Shown: positions 16,896-25,655, counted from the first letter of the stretch. The stretch is DNA of 64,000 bases from Paraburkholderia sp. Tr-20389 (GCF_017104565.1 NZ_JAAGPD010000042.1:38726-102725), one strand, 5' to 3'. Notes: generated by a model not told the origin, from the letters alone. A program made the numbers and translations.

Positions 16896-17264
16896 TCAAG
16901 CGGCCCCGATGAGAACTTCGGCAGGAATATGCAGCCCCGCGTGCAACCGCCGGATCATTGTGAGACTCAGAGCGCGCTTGCCGTTCAACACTTCATAGAC
17001 CCGGTTCGCGTTGCCGATGAACGGTTGCATATCGGGAACCGACAATCCCTGTTGCTCCATCCGAAACTTGATGGCCTCGATTGGATCAGGGCTTTCCAGC
17101 GGAAAGTGCTCGTTTTCGTAGTGCTCGACCAGCATCGAGAGAATTTCGAGCTCATCGCCTTCCGGTGTGTCAGGTGCCGGGTCGGTATCAACGAGTGTCG
17201 ACACTGCCGCGAGAGCAGTCTTGTAGTCTTCCTCGGTGCGCAGCGGACGAATATCCATGTTCAT
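16896..17264 (-). CDS. higA: HigA-type antitoxin (COG5499)
   Basis: The 122-residue protein has an N-terminal toxin-neutralising region (DIRPLRTEEDYKTALAAV) and a C-terminal XRE helix-turn-helix (GLSVPDMQPFIGNANRVYEV). It is encoded after the toxin; the stop of higB overlaps its ATG by 1 nt (TAATG), so translation is coupled. HigA proteins neutralise HigB and repress the operon through the palindrome upstream of higB. Confidence 0.92.
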   Translation of the reverse strand: MNMDIRPLRTEEDYKTALAAVSTLVDTDPAPDTPEGDELEILSMLVEHYENEHFPLESPDPIEAIKFRMEQQGLSVPDMQPFIGNANRVYEVLNGKRALSLTMIRRLHAGLHIPAEVLIGAA

Positions 17265-17575
17265 TACTCCAGTTCCACTGTTGCCGCGTCGACCTTATCG
17301 TACTCAGCATGCGTTCCTACAAATTTCACGTAGACCACGCCGAGTTGATAAGCGACAGCGACGATCAATCGGAAATCGTTGCCCTTGATATTGAACACCA
17401 CTCGGTTCTTTCCAACGAAACTGGCTGAAGCGTACAAATCCTTTATGTCTTGCGGGGTTTTCCACGTGGCTTTTGATGCTTCGGCATACCACGAAAGCAG
17501 TGCCTGTTCGGCTCGGGCGTGCTTATGGGTGAAATCCAGCAATGTCTTTCTGGCAACGATTCGCATAAAGCGCAT
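17264..17575 (-). CDS. higB: HigB-type mRNA interferase toxin
   Basis: The 103-residue RelE-superfamily toxin has the HigB pattern: EQALLSWYAEASKATWKTP, then ASFVGKNRVVFNIKGNDFRL and a C-terminal KFVGTHAEYDKVDA. Family members cleave ribosome-bound mRNA. The toxin-first order and reversed repression by HigA are typical of higBA modules. A second ATG three codons downstream could also start it. No phage or transposon genes adjoin it. Confidence 0.92.
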   Translation of the reverse strand: MRFMRIVARKTLLDFTHKHARAEQALLSWYAEASKATWKTPQDIKDLYASASFVGKNRVVFNIKGNDFRLIVAVAYQLGVVYVKFVGTHAEYDKVDAATVELE

Positions 17576-17577
17576 AG

Positions 17578-17596
17578 TAGTCCCATTTCGGGACTA
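17578..17596. promoter_or_regulatory. higBA operator palindrome
   Basis: TAGTCCC (17578-17584) and GGGACTA (17590-17596) form a perfect inverted repeat with a 5-bp spacer just 2 bp upstream of the higB start. It is the likely HigA autoregulatory operator and must overlap the promoter or leader. Confidence 0.7.
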
Positions 17597-17646
17597 TGTA
17601 AAGTGTCTCCCGGTATAGGCGCGGCACGACGGTAGCGCGCGCCCAT

Positions 17647-18891
17647 TCACCCAAACCGCTCCACCCGATAAGCCCGCGGATCCGTAAAAGGCGCTTCCCC
17701 CGTCATCATTTCCGCCAGCAGCCGCCCGGTAACCGGCCCGAGCGTCAGTCCATGATGGTTGTGCCCAAACGCGAACCACAACCCGCGATGACGCGGCGCC
17801 GGGCCGATGACGGGACGCATGTCCGGCGTGCAGGGACGCATGCCGAGCCACGGCTCTTGATCGACCCGCTCGCCGAGCCCGAACGTCGCGCGCGCAAGCG
17901 GTTCGACCCGTTCGAGCTGGATGCCTGTCGGCGGCGCGCCGCGCTCCGCGATCTCCACGCCCGTCGTCACACGCAGCCGGTTGCCGTCCATCGGCGCGAC
18001 CACGTAGCCCCGTTCGGTATCGACGATGGGCACGGAGAGCATTTGCCGCGCGGGCCGATAGTGCATGTGATAGCCGCGCTTCGCGCGCAGCGGAATCTTG
18101 TAGCCGAGCGGCCCGAATACGGTATCGGACCACGGCCCGAGCGCGAGCACGACCTGCTTCGCGCTGAGGGTGCCATGCTGCGTTTCGACCGTCCACGCAT
18201 CGCCCGACGAACGCAGGCTCGTCGCGTCCCCGCTCACAAATGTGCCGCCTTCCGCTTCGAACAGACGCGCATAGCCTTTGACGAGCGCGCCCGGATTCAT
18301 CACGCTCTTCGGATCCTTCCAGTGAATCGCGCCGCAGATGCCATCGCCGACGCCCGGCTCTCGCGCGCGCAGCGAGGCCGTATCGAGCACGCTTACGTGC
18401 AGGCCGTGCTCGCGCACCGCGTCGTCGGATGCCTTTGCCTCATGTTCGAACGCGGCGCGCGTGCGGAACGCCTCGATCCAGCCGCCGTCATGGACGAGGG
18501 CGCCGAGCCCCGCGCGCGCGATGAGCCGGTCGTGCTCGTCCACGCAGGCGCCGATCAACGGCATCATGTCGCGCGCGGCGGCCGCGAGGCGCTGCGGCGA
18601 CGATTCCCACCAGAAACGCGCGAGCCACGTCGCATACGCGGGCAGCGCCTTGTAGTCCCAGTACAGATCGGTCGACTGGTTGCGCGCGTAGCGCAGCAGC
18701 GTGCCGAGCTTGCGTGGAAAGCCGTACGGCACGATCGACGAACGCTCGATCAGCCCCGCATTGCCGAAGCTCGTCTCCTCGCCGGGTGCGCGCCGGTCGA
18801 CGAGCGCGATGCGTTGCCCGCGATCCTGCAGATGCAGCGCCGACGACACGCCGACGATGCCCGCGCCCAGCACAATGACGTCGAAATCCAT
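17647..18891 (-). CDS. FAD-dependent D-amino-acid dehydrogenase (DadA/DauA-like)
   Basis: The 414-residue DAO-family oxidoreductase has the FAD-binding motif VIVLGAGIVGVSSALHL at residues 5-21, an internal GYARLFEAEGGTF segment and the C-terminal GHNHHGLTLGPVTGRLLAEM flavin motif. It would oxidise D-amino acids to 2-oxo (imino) acids and pass electrons to the respiratory chain. It is downstream of a polar amino-acid binding protein and close to a DauB-like reductase and DauR-like regulator, suggesting D-arginine or another basic D-amino acid. Substrate is inferred. Confidence 0.88.
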   Translation of the reverse strand: MDFDVIVLGAGIVGVSSALHLQDRGQRIALVDRRAPGEETSFGNAGLIERSSIVPYGFPRKLGTLLRYARNQSTDLYWDYKALPAYATWLARFWWESSPQRLAAAARDMMPLIGACVDEHDRLIARAGLGALVHDGGWIEAFRTRAAFEHEAKASDDAVREHGLHVSVLDTASLRAREPGVGDGICGAIHWKDPKSVMNPGALVKGYARLFEAEGGTFVSGDATSLRSSGDAWTVETQHGTLSAKQVVLALGPWSDTVFGPLGYKIPLRAKRGYHMHYRPARQMLSVPIVDTERGYVVAPMDGNRLRVTTGVEIAERGAPPTGIQLERVEPLARATFGLGERVDQEPWLGMRPCTPDMRPVIGPAPRHRGLWFAFGHNHHGLTLGPVTGRLLAEMMTGEAPFTDPRAYRVERFG

Positions 18892-19026
18892 AACGGTCAG
18901 CTTGTCCTTGAAATGGCTCGGGAAGCAGCCAGAAAGCAGCCAGAACGTGGCCGGAAGCGCAACGAGCGCGTGTCGCCACGCGCTCGCGCATTGAAAAGGA
19001 GAGGCCGGTTCCCGCTCAGCAGCCTA

Positions 19027-19806
19027 TCACTTCGCGATGATGTCGCGCTTGAAGTATTTCTGCGAGAGCGACGTCAGTGTGCCGTCTTTCTTGAGTTCGG
19101 CAAGCGCGCCGTCGACCTTCGCCTGCAAGGCCTTGTCGCCTTTGCGCAGACCGAAGCCGGTCCCTTCGCCGAGCGTCGACGGATCTTTCAGCGGCTCGCC
19201 GACGATCTCGAAGCCCGCGCCCGCCGGCTTGTTCAGGAAGCCGTCGCTGGCTGTCTGCGCTTCCTGCACGGCGGCGTCGAGGCGTCCCGCGACGAGGTCC
19301 GCGTAAACCTGATCCTGGTCCTGATACGACACGACCTGCACACCCGCATTCGCCCAGTGCGCCTTGAGGAAGTCTTCCTGCGACGAGCCCTGCAACACGC
19401 CGACATGCTTGCCTTGCAGGTTCTTCACGTCCGGCTTCAAGCCCGAACCGTGCTTCGCGATCATCACGATGGGCACGACGTAGATGGGCGGCGTGAACGC
19501 GATGCTTTCCTTGCGCTTCGACGTGATGTTCATCGCCGAATTGATCACGTCGAACTTGCGCGCCTGCAGCGCGGGGATCAGGCCGTCGAACGCGTTCTCG
19601 ACCCACACGCACTTCATCTTCAGCTTTGTGCAGACGGCGTTGCCGACGTCGACATCGAAGCCTTCGAGCTGGCCCGACGCGCTCTTGCTTTCGAACGGAG
19701 GGTAGGCGGCTTCGATGCCGAAGCGCAGTGTGTCGGACGATTGCGCGCAGGCGGCGCCTGCCGTCATCGCGAGGACGGCGGCAGCGAAGGAGAGCTTCAG
19801 GTTCAT
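19027..19806 (-). CDS. Polar amino-acid ABC transporter substrate-binding protein
   Basis: The 259-residue protein has a signal peptide (MNLKLSFAAAVLAMTAGAACA) followed by the family-3 binding-protein fold: FGIEAAYPPFESK, GFDVDVGNAVC, FDVINSAMNIT. It resembles ArtJ/HisJ-type binding proteins for basic amino acids. No permease or ATPase gene is adjacent, so it would feed a transporter encoded elsewhere. Operator-like inverted repeats lie upstream (19875-19909). It is co-directional with the D-amino-acid dehydrogenase 135 nt downstream. Confidence 0.9.
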   Translation of the reverse strand: MNLKLSFAAAVLAMTAGAACAQSSDTLRFGIEAAYPPFESKSASGQLEGFDVDVGNAVCTKLKMKCVWVENAFDGLIPALQARKFDVINSAMNITSKRKESIAFTPPIYVVPIVMIAKHGSGLKPDVKNLQGKHVGVLQGSSQEDFLKAHWANAGVQVVSYQDQDQVYADLVAGRLDAAVQEAQTASDGFLNKPAGAGFEIVGEPLKDPSTLGEGTGFGLRKGDKALQAKVDGALAELKKDGTLTSLSQKYFKRDIIAK

Positions 19807-19874
19807 GACGGTTCCTGTCGTTGATGATCGGGCCACCCGCAGCGTGCGGCGGCGCAGGTGAAATATAGACTGAA

Positions 19875-19909
19875 AGTCCAGTATGGACTATAGGGAATAC
19901 GATAGTCCA
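19875..19909. promoter_or_regulatory. Overlapping inverted repeats built on AGTCCA/TGGACT
   Basis: AGTCCA-GTA-TGGACT is a perfect palindrome (19875-19889). Its right half extends to TGGACTAT, which pairs with ATAGTCCA at 19902-19909 across 10 bp. Three half-sites in 35 bp, 70 bp upstream of the binding-protein start, look like a cooperative operator. Confidence 0.6.
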
Positions 19910-20052
19910 GTGATCAAAAATGCCCGGCCGATCCCCTCGTGGCCTTGTGTGATAAGCGCAAGAGCCGCATAAAACCAGACTCGATGCGATTCATGTTCTA
20001 GCAACGCTGCGTCCAGAACGAGACTTTTCTGTCCAAATTTATAAAGTCTCAA

Positions 20053-20069
20053 GTAGACTATCTGTCTAC
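20053..20069. promoter_or_regulatory. Inverted repeat GTAGAC-N5-GTCTAC
   Basis: A perfect 6-bp inverted repeat with a 5-bp spacer lies 84 bp upstream of the ornithine-cyclodeaminase-family gene, in the same divergent region as the AGTCCA sites. It is a plausible operator for the YheO/DauR-like regulator encoded downstream. Confidence 0.5.
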
Positions 20070-20153
20070 GATGCGATCGACCCGTCAACCGATGTATCGA
20101 TCGGACAGGAATAGCAATGGTCGCTTGACGCGCCGCCTCAGGAGATGAACTCG

Positions 20154-21119
20154 ATGAAAACCGCCTTGCCACTCGCCGTCGACGAACAGGCCGTCCGCGA
20201 AGCGCTGCCCGCCCTCGATGTGCGCCGCGCGCTGACCGCGATGTTTCGCGCGCTCGCATCCGCCGAGGCGGTGCAGCCGCCGCAGACGCTGACGCTGTTC
20301 CCGAACGGTGCCGGCGACTTCATCACCTATCTCGGCGCGCTCGCCGATGCGAAGGTGTTCGGCGCGAAGCTGTCGCCGTATATCGTGACGGGCGGGCGGC
20401 CGATCATCACCGCGTGGACGGCGCTAATGTCGATGGAAACGGGGCAGCCGCTGATGTGGTGCGACGCGGGGTTGCTCACCACCGAGCGCACGGCGGGCAC
20501 GACGGCGCTCGCCGTCGACCAGCTCGCGCGCACGGATGCGAAGCGGCTGGCCGTCGTCGGCGCGGGCGCTGTCGGACTGGCGCATTTGCGACACGTCGCG
20601 CCGCTGCGTGCGTGGGAGTCGATCCGTGTTTATTCGCCCGATCTCGCCGCCAACGATGAGAAGCGCGCGGCGGTGCACGCCGCCGACGCGCGCGCCGAGG
20701 CCAGCGCGAGCCTCGCAGCCTGCGTGAAGGAGGCGGATGTGGTGATGCTTTGCACGTCGTCGGGCACGCCCGTGCTGCCGCGCGACGCGTTGACGAAACC
20801 CGCGCTCATCACGTCGATCAGCACGAACGCTGCCAACGCACATGAAATCGATCCGGCGTGGCTGCCGGAGCTGGACGTCTACTGCGACTATCGCGCGACG
20901 ACGCCCGCGAGCGCCGGCGAAATGAAGCTCGCCGCGCAGCAAGGCTGGTCGCCGGAGAGCGTGAAGGGCGATCTGCCGTCGCTGCTGGCGGGCACCTGCT
21001 CGAAGCCCGCATACGGGCGGCATGCGTTCTTCCGTTCGATCGGTCTCGGCCTCGAAGACGTCGCGATTGCGAGCGAGCTGTATCGCTACCTGAGCGATCG
21101 TAGAGACCAGGCACAATAG
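20154..21119 (+). CDS. Ornithine cyclodeaminase/mu-crystallin family reductase (DauB-like)
   Basis: The 321-residue protein has a dimerisation region (FITYLGALADAKVFGAKLSP, with the conserved lysine near residue 72) and a Rossmann motif LAVVGAGAVGLAHL at about 132-145. The family includes ornithine cyclodeaminase, alanine dehydrogenase, ketimine reductases and DauB, the NAD(P)H-dependent enzyme that re-aminates 2-ketoarginine to L-arginine. ATG 20154 is chosen because AGGAG lies 9 nt upstream; the ATG at 20145 sits on that site. With the nearby D-amino-acid dehydrogenase it could convert D- to L-amino acids. Confidence 0.85.
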   Translation: MKTALPLAVDEQAVREALPALDVRRALTAMFRALASAEAVQPPQTLTLFPNGAGDFITYLGALADAKVFGAKLSPYIVTGGRPIITAWTALMSMETGQPLMWCDAGLLTTERTAGTTALAVDQLARTDAKRLAVVGAGAVGLAHLRHVAPLRAWESIRVYSPDLAANDEKRAAVHAADARAEASASLAACVKEADVVMLCTSSGTPVLPRDALTKPALITSISTNAANAHEIDPAWLPELDVYCDYRATTPASAGEMKLAAQQGWSPESVKGDLPSLLAGTCSKPAYGRHAFFRSIGLGLEDVAIASELYRYLSDRRDQAQ

Positions 21120-21210
21120 CTACAATGTCGGTCAGCCGCCACTGTGCGCCGGGTATGAGAGGCGCGCAGCGGCACCACGAAGACACTGCGAAGCCCGTCA
21201 CCGTCCGCCG

Positions 21211-21855
21211 ATGCGCAAGAAAAAAACCTCCCCCGTCAAGGATCTGCTGCTGACCCGCTATGCGCCCATTGCGGACGGCATCGCCGCGCTGTTCTTCCCG
21301 TACGCGGAAGTCGTGATCCACGACCTGCACGACCAGACGGTGCTGTACCTCGCGAACAACCTGTCGAAGCGCGAGATCGGCGACGATTCCGCGCTCGAAG
21401 AAACCGAGCATTCGGCACGCGAGCGCGTGATCGGTCCGTATGAAAAGCTCAACTGGGACGGCCGCCGCATGCGCTGCGTGAGCAACGTGCTGTTCGACGA
21501 CAACGGCCAGCCGGCGGGCATGCTGTGCATCAATTTCAACATCGCCGTGTTCGAGGACGTGCGCTCGACGCTCGATCTGTTCATCAAGGGTGCGGGCGTC
21601 GTCGCGCAGCCGGACGAACTGTTCCGCGACGACTGGCAGGAACGCATCAACACGTTCCTGCACGGCTGGCTGCGCGAGCGGCAGATCGGCCTGAACGGGC
21701 TCACGCGCGAACATCGGCGCGAACTGGTCGAAGCGCTCTATGCAGAAGGCGCGTTTCGCGGTAAGAGTTCGGCGAACTATGTCGCGAACGTGCTTGGCAT
21801 GGGGCGTGCAACCGTCTATAAGCATCTGAAGCAGATGAAAGAGGGTGCGAACTGA
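21211..21855 (+). CDS. YheO/DauR-type transcriptional regulator
   Basis: The 214-residue protein has a PAS-like YheO domain (about residues 10-120; PYAEVVIHDLHDQTVLYLAN) and a C-terminal helix-turn-helix (SANYVANVLGMGRATVYKHL). DauR, the repressor of D-arginine catabolism in Pseudomonas, belongs to this family. It follows the DauB-like gene by 91 nt on the same strand, matching that gene set. Likely binds the inverted repeats in the 19.87-20.07 kb divergent promoter region. Confidence 0.87.
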   Translation: MRKKKTSPVKDLLLTRYAPIADGIAALFFPYAEVVIHDLHDQTVLYLANNLSKREIGDDSALEETEHSARERVIGPYEKLNWDGRRMRCVSNVLFDDNGQPAGMLCINFNIAVFEDVRSTLDLFIKGAGVVAQPDELFRDDWQERINTFLHGWLRERQIGLNGLTREHRRELVEALYAEGAFRGKSSANYVANVLGMGRATVYKHLKQMKEGAN

Positions 21856-21925
21856 CGCATGCGACGAAGTGCGTCGACGCGACCCACGCTGCTTTGTCCG
21901 TTCAGACACCCGCGAGGAAATCACT

Positions 21926-22123
21926 GTGACCGTACGTTATCGACACTACAAGGGCGGTATTTACGAATTCATCTGCGAGGCGACGCTCGAATCGGATCCG
22001 AGCGTCACGATGATCGTTTATCGCGCTGACAACGGCACCATCTGGACGCGGCCGTCGTCGGTATTCTTCGAACTGATCGAGCACGAAGGCCAGACCGTGC
22101 AGCGCTTCGCGCCCATCAACTAG
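21926..22123 (+). CDS. DUF1653-family small protein
   Basis: The 65-residue protein starts at GTG 21926 with a GAGGAAA site just upstream. The sequence V-R-Y-R-H-Y-K-G-G-I-Y and MIVYRADNGTIWTRP match the DUF1653 beta-barrel-like fold. Function is unknown in the family. The upstream in-frame extension lacks a ribosome site. Confidence 0.75.
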   Translation: MTVRYRHYKGGIYEFICEATLESDPSVTMIVYRADNGTIWTRPSSVFFELIEHEGQTVQRFAPIN

Positions 22124-22126
22124 AAA

Positions 22127-22516
22127 CTAGAAACGCCTGACGGGCGGCGTCGGTGTGGCCGGAATCTCGGCGGCGTCGGGCACGTCGATCACGAGATCGC
22201 TTTGCGCGACAGCCACGCACGGCAGGATATAACCTTCCGCCTTTTCTTCGGCGCTCACGCCGGGCCACTCGACCGTATAGCGCACGCTGCCCGACTCGAG
22301 ACGGCACAGACACGTGCGGCACGTGCCGTTGCGGCACATGCGCGGCAGATGCAGATTCGCGAACCCCGCCGCTTCGAGCACGGTGAGCGATTCGGGCGCC
22401 TCGAACGTGCGGCCGAGCGGCTCGACGCGCACCGCGAAGGTCCGCTCGCCATGTTCATGCGTGGTTTCGTTCGATGGACGCAGCGATTCGCTGCCAGACT
22501 GTTCTTCGCGGGACAT
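22127..22516 (-). CDS. 2Fe-2S ferredoxin-type protein
   Basis: The 129-residue protein has plant-type ferredoxin ligands C61, C66, C69 (CRNGTCRTC) and C100 (ILPC), the CX4CX2CX30C spacing. An extra cysteine, C71, lies beside the loop. The N-terminal ~25 residues are polar and probably disordered. It would carry electrons to an oxygenase or reductase, but no such enzyme is encoded next to it. ATG 22516 is chosen because the longer frame runs into the regulator gene. Confidence 0.85.
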   Translation of the reverse strand: MSREEQSGSESLRPSNETTHEHGERTFAVRVEPLGRTFEAPESLTVLEAAGFANLHLPRMCRNGTCRTCLCRLESGSVRYTVEWPGVSAEEKAEGYILPCVAVAQSDLVIDVPDAAEIPATPTPPVRRF

Positions 22517-22608
22517 CGCGCCAACACAACCGATAGGGGGACGGGACGCAAGCTTAACGCAGCGCGACCTGGCGCGCTGCTTCGCGTGCGGGTGCGAACC
22601 GCGGCGGA

Positions 22609-24561
22609 TCAGTGCGTGGTGCGCATCCGCATGTAGCGGTAGACCGTGTTGCGCGCAAGGCCCAGTTCGCGCGCGGCCGCCGAAATATTGCCGTTGTTGC
22701 GCGCAAGCGTCTGCTCGATCAACGTCGCCTGCAGTTCTTCCATGTTGGCTGGCTTCGACGGCGCGGCCGAATGGGCGGCGGGCACGGCCTGCAACGGCTC
22801 GTCGTCGTGCGGTGCGCAGTCGTGCAGGAAATCGTCCGGCAGATGGTCCAGTCCGATTTCGGCGGCGCCTTCGGCCATGATGCCCGCCGTGCGCAGCACG
22901 TTCGCCAGTTGCCGCAAATTGCCGGGCCAACGGCAGCGCGCGAAGCATTCGAGCACGTCGGGCGCCACGCGCGTCGGCATGTGCTCGCTGTCGGGCTCGT
23001 CGCGCCGCAGTCGCGCGAGCATCCGCTCGACGAGCACGGGCAGATCGGTGCGTTCGGCCAGCGCGGGCAGCGTGACGACGAGCCCGTTGATCCGGTAGTA
23101 CAGGTCTTCGCGGAAGGTGCCTTCTTCGATCATCGCGCGCAGGTTGCGGTGTGTCGCGCAGACGATGCGCACGTCGACGGGCACCGCGCGCGTGCCGCCG
23201 AGCGGCACGACGGAGCGCTCCTGCAGCACGCGCATCAGACGCACCTGCTGCGCGAGCGGCATGTCGCCGATTTCATCGAGAAACAGCGTGCCGCCGTCGG
23301 CCTGGACGATCTTGCCGACGTTGCCGCGCTTGCGCGCGCCCGTGAACGCGCCGTCTTCGTAGCCGAACAACTCCGCTTCGATGAGCGTATCGGGCAATGA
23401 CGCGCAATTGACGGCGACGAACGGCGCGTCGCGGCGCGGCGACTCTTCGTGCATCGCGCGCGCGAGCCATTCCTTGCCGGTCCCCGTCTTGCCGAGCACG
23501 AGCAGCGGAATATCGCGGCCGCGCACTTTCTCGACGCGGCCGAGCACGGCGGCCATGCGGGCGTCGCCCGTGTCGAGCGTCGCGAAGGTGATGGCGGCAG
23601 CGCGCGATCTGCACGACGCCGTCGCCGTCGCCGGTGCTGGAGGCGCCGATGCGCGCGGCGTGCCTGCGTCGGCGGAAAATGCGGGCCGTGCGGCGTATTC
23701 GGCGCGCGCCAGTACGCGCACGCCGCTGGGCAGCATCAGCGTCAGGCATTCGCCCGGCGCGCGCGACGCCTGCTGCAGCACGGCGGGAAACGCCGTGCCG
23801 AACAGCGCCTCGAACGGCTGTCCGAGCAACGCGTCGAGTGGCCGGCCGAACTGGAACAGTGCGCTGCGGTTGGCCGCGAGCAGCGTGCCGTTGGCGCCGA
23901 AGGCGGCGAGCCCTTCGAACAGCGTGCCGATGAACTCGCTGCGAGCATGAAAGCGCACGCGCACGGCATCGCCGAACTGGTTCGCGAACAACTGGTTTTC
24001 GATAATCTGCGCCGACATGCGCACGAGCGCCAGCGTGTGCTTGTGGAAGCCGCGCGGGTCGCCGCTCACATCGAGCGCGCCGATCGTGCGCCCGTACGGA
24101 TCGGCGATCGGTGCGCACGAGCAGGTGAGGATGCGGTTGGCCTCGAGAAAGTGCTCGCCGCCGTGCACGACGGTCGGCTGGCCTTCGGCGAGCGCCGTGC
24201 CGACGGCATTCGTGCCGCGATGCGCCTCCGACCACGACACGCCTGCACACAGCGCGACGCGGTTCGCTTTCTCGACGAAATCGCTGTCGCCGAGACTGTG
24301 CAGGATCACGCCGTTGCTGTCGGTGAGCAGCACCATGCTTTCCGTATCGACGATCTGCGCGTGCAGCGTTTCCATCACGGGCAGCGCGTGCGCATACAGC
24401 GAGCGGTTGAGCTCGACGAGATCGCGCAGGGCGACGGACTGCAAGGGATGAAAGTCGGGCGCCTCGGACGCGCGCAGGCCGAATTCGCGCGAACGCGCAT
24501 GAGCTTGCGCGAGCACGTCGGCGCGGCCCGTGACGGACGGCGTGACGGAACGTTGGGTCAC
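22609..24561 (-). CDS. Sigma-54-dependent activator, AcoR type (GAF-AAA-Fis)
   Basis: The 650-residue protein has an N-terminal GAF/sensory region (about residues 75-200), a PAS-like region (about 205-290), a linker rich in Ala/Pro, an AAA+ domain (about 330-560) and a Fis-type helix-turn-helix (about 610-650). It keeps the sigma-54 contact loop GAFTGA (404-409) and Walker B TLFLDEIGD. Walker A reads GKTGTGKE, with K where most family members have E. AcoR-like proteins activate acetoin or other small-molecule catabolic operons; no obvious target operon adjoins it here. Confidence 0.92.
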   Translation of the reverse strand: MTQRSVTPSVTGRADVLAQAHARSREFGLRASEAPDFHPLQSVALRDLVELNRSLYAHALPVMETLHAQIVDTESMVLLTDSNGVILHSLGDSDFVEKANRVALCAGVSWSEAHRGTNAVGTALAEGQPTVVHGGEHFLEANRILTCSCAPIADPYGRTIGALDVSGDPRGFHKHTLALVRMSAQIIENQLFANQFGDAVRVRFHARSEFIGTLFEGLAAFGANGTLLAANRSALFQFGRPLDALLGQPFEALFGTAFPAVLQQASRAPGECLTLMLPSGVRVLARAEYAARPAFSADAGTPRASAPPAPATATASCRSRAAAITFATLDTGDARMAAVLGRVEKVRGRDIPLLVLGKTGTGKEWLARAMHEESPRRDAPFVAVNCASLPDTLIEAELFGYEDGAFTGARKRGNVGKIVQADGGTLFLDEIGDMPLAQQVRLMRVLQERSVVPLGGTRAVPVDVRIVCATHRNLRAMIEEGTFREDLYYRINGLVVTLPALAERTDLPVLVERMLARLRRDEPDSEHMPTRVAPDVLECFARCRWPGNLRQLANVLRTAGIMAEGAAEIGLDHLPDDFLHDCAPHDDEPLQAVPAAHSAAPSKPANMEELQATLIEQTLARNNGNISAAARELGLARNTVYRYMRMRTTH

Positions 24562-24846
24562 TGCATGTCTCCGATGTTGTACCTGAACGCTGCCTCACAG
24601 GCGCACGTGCATGCGGCGTTGCGCAATGCAGCACGGAATGCCCGTTGAAAGTGTCGTCCGCTGGAAAACGTCCGGTCTGTGCCGACTCATGCCGGACCAT
24701 CTTACAGGAGGACGCGTGGCGCGTGTTCCGCTTGCCTTCTGGCGCAGAAGTGCAATCATCGTAGACAGGCACGCGTTCGCGCCGCGTGCCGTCACTCGGG
24801 TTTCGTTCGTCGCGTTCCCGGCCAGCGCCATTTCGAGGAGAACGTC

Positions 24847-25113
24847 ATGGTGCGTATGGAGTTGAGAGTCGTCCTCGCCACGCTTGCGATCTTCATCGCG
24901 CTAGGGGGCATCGGATTATCGATCCACGGTTCGCTCTACTATCTGGATCACGAGATCTGGACGGGCGTGATTCTGATTGCGATCGGTATTGCGGGCTGTG
25001 TGACGATGCTCACGTTGTGGCCGCGCGACTTGCCTGGCAAGACTCCGCCCGAGCATCCCGCCGACGACGCTGGACCACACGAACATCAACATCATCTGCC
25101 GACGCAGTTCTAG
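24847..25113 (+). CDS. Small inner-membrane protein of unknown function
   Basis: The 88-residue protein has two hydrophobic helices (VVLATLAIFIALGGIGLSI and WTGVILIAIGIAGCVTML) and a hydrophilic His-rich C-terminus (GPHEHQHHLPTQF). GAGGAG sits about 6 nt before ATG 24847. The His cluster could bind metal, but no function is recognised. Confidence 0.7.
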   Translation: MVRMELRVVLATLAIFIALGGIGLSIHGSLYYLDHEIWTGVILIAIGIAGCVTMLTLWPRDLPGKTPPEHPADDAGPHEHQHHLPTQF

Positions 25114-25345
25114 GTCTGTTTTCGCTGCGGTGCCGCAATTCTTGGTGCGTGGCGGCACCATGCTGGGGTATGGCGAAACAAAACTTGCGGCGCGGCGGAA
25201 GTCGTCTACAGTGGTGAGATCGACCGACGGCACGTGCGATGACGGCGTGTGTTTGCGGTCGACAGCCCGCGCTGCGATCCATAACGGAGGTGTGAACAGG
25301 GGCAGGCGCGATTTTCGGCGATGACGTTCCATCAAGGTGTTCCCC

Positions 25346-25636
25346 ATGCAGATCAATTTCCCGAAAGAAGTCCCTGAATATTCTGGGCGCGAGCTGACTC
25401 TGGCGTTTCCGGCCATGGTCGATGGAGAACGGGTGGAATGCACGATCACCGCCGAGGCGCTGGAAGACCACTTCGGCGCGGCCTCACCGCGCATCGAAGA
25501 CATGCTGGGCGCGTTCTCGACGCACCGCGAGCGGATCGAAGCCGCTACGCGGAGGTTGCTGTCGGAGACAGGGGCGCAGTGTGTCGTATTGAGGAGTGGG
25601 TATGTGAGGTTTTATGAGGCTAATTGGCGGGCGTGA
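25346..25636 (+). CDS. DUF1488-family protein
   Basis: The 96-residue protein has an N-terminal beta-rich half (ELTLAFPAMVDGERVECTIT) and a helical tail (IEAATRRLLSETGA), matching DUF1488 proteins common in Burkholderiaceae. Function unknown. Element copy 2 begins 19 nt after its stop. Confidence 0.8.
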   Translation: MQINFPKEVPEYSGRELTLAFPAMVDGERVECTITAEALEDHFGAASPRIEDMLGAFSTHRERIEAATRRLLSETGAQCVVLRSGYVRFYEANWRA

Positions 25637-25655
25637 TGTTGTTGTTGGTGGTGGT

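Noticed and set aside
22517-22948. An N-terminal extension of the ferredoxin frame
   Set aside because: It overlaps the AcoR-type gene out of frame; the natural ferredoxin start is the ATG at 22516.
23273-24772. A 499-codon minus-strand frame overlapping the AcoR-type gene
   Set aside because: It is out of frame with a full-length, motif-complete regulator, and has no recognisable features.
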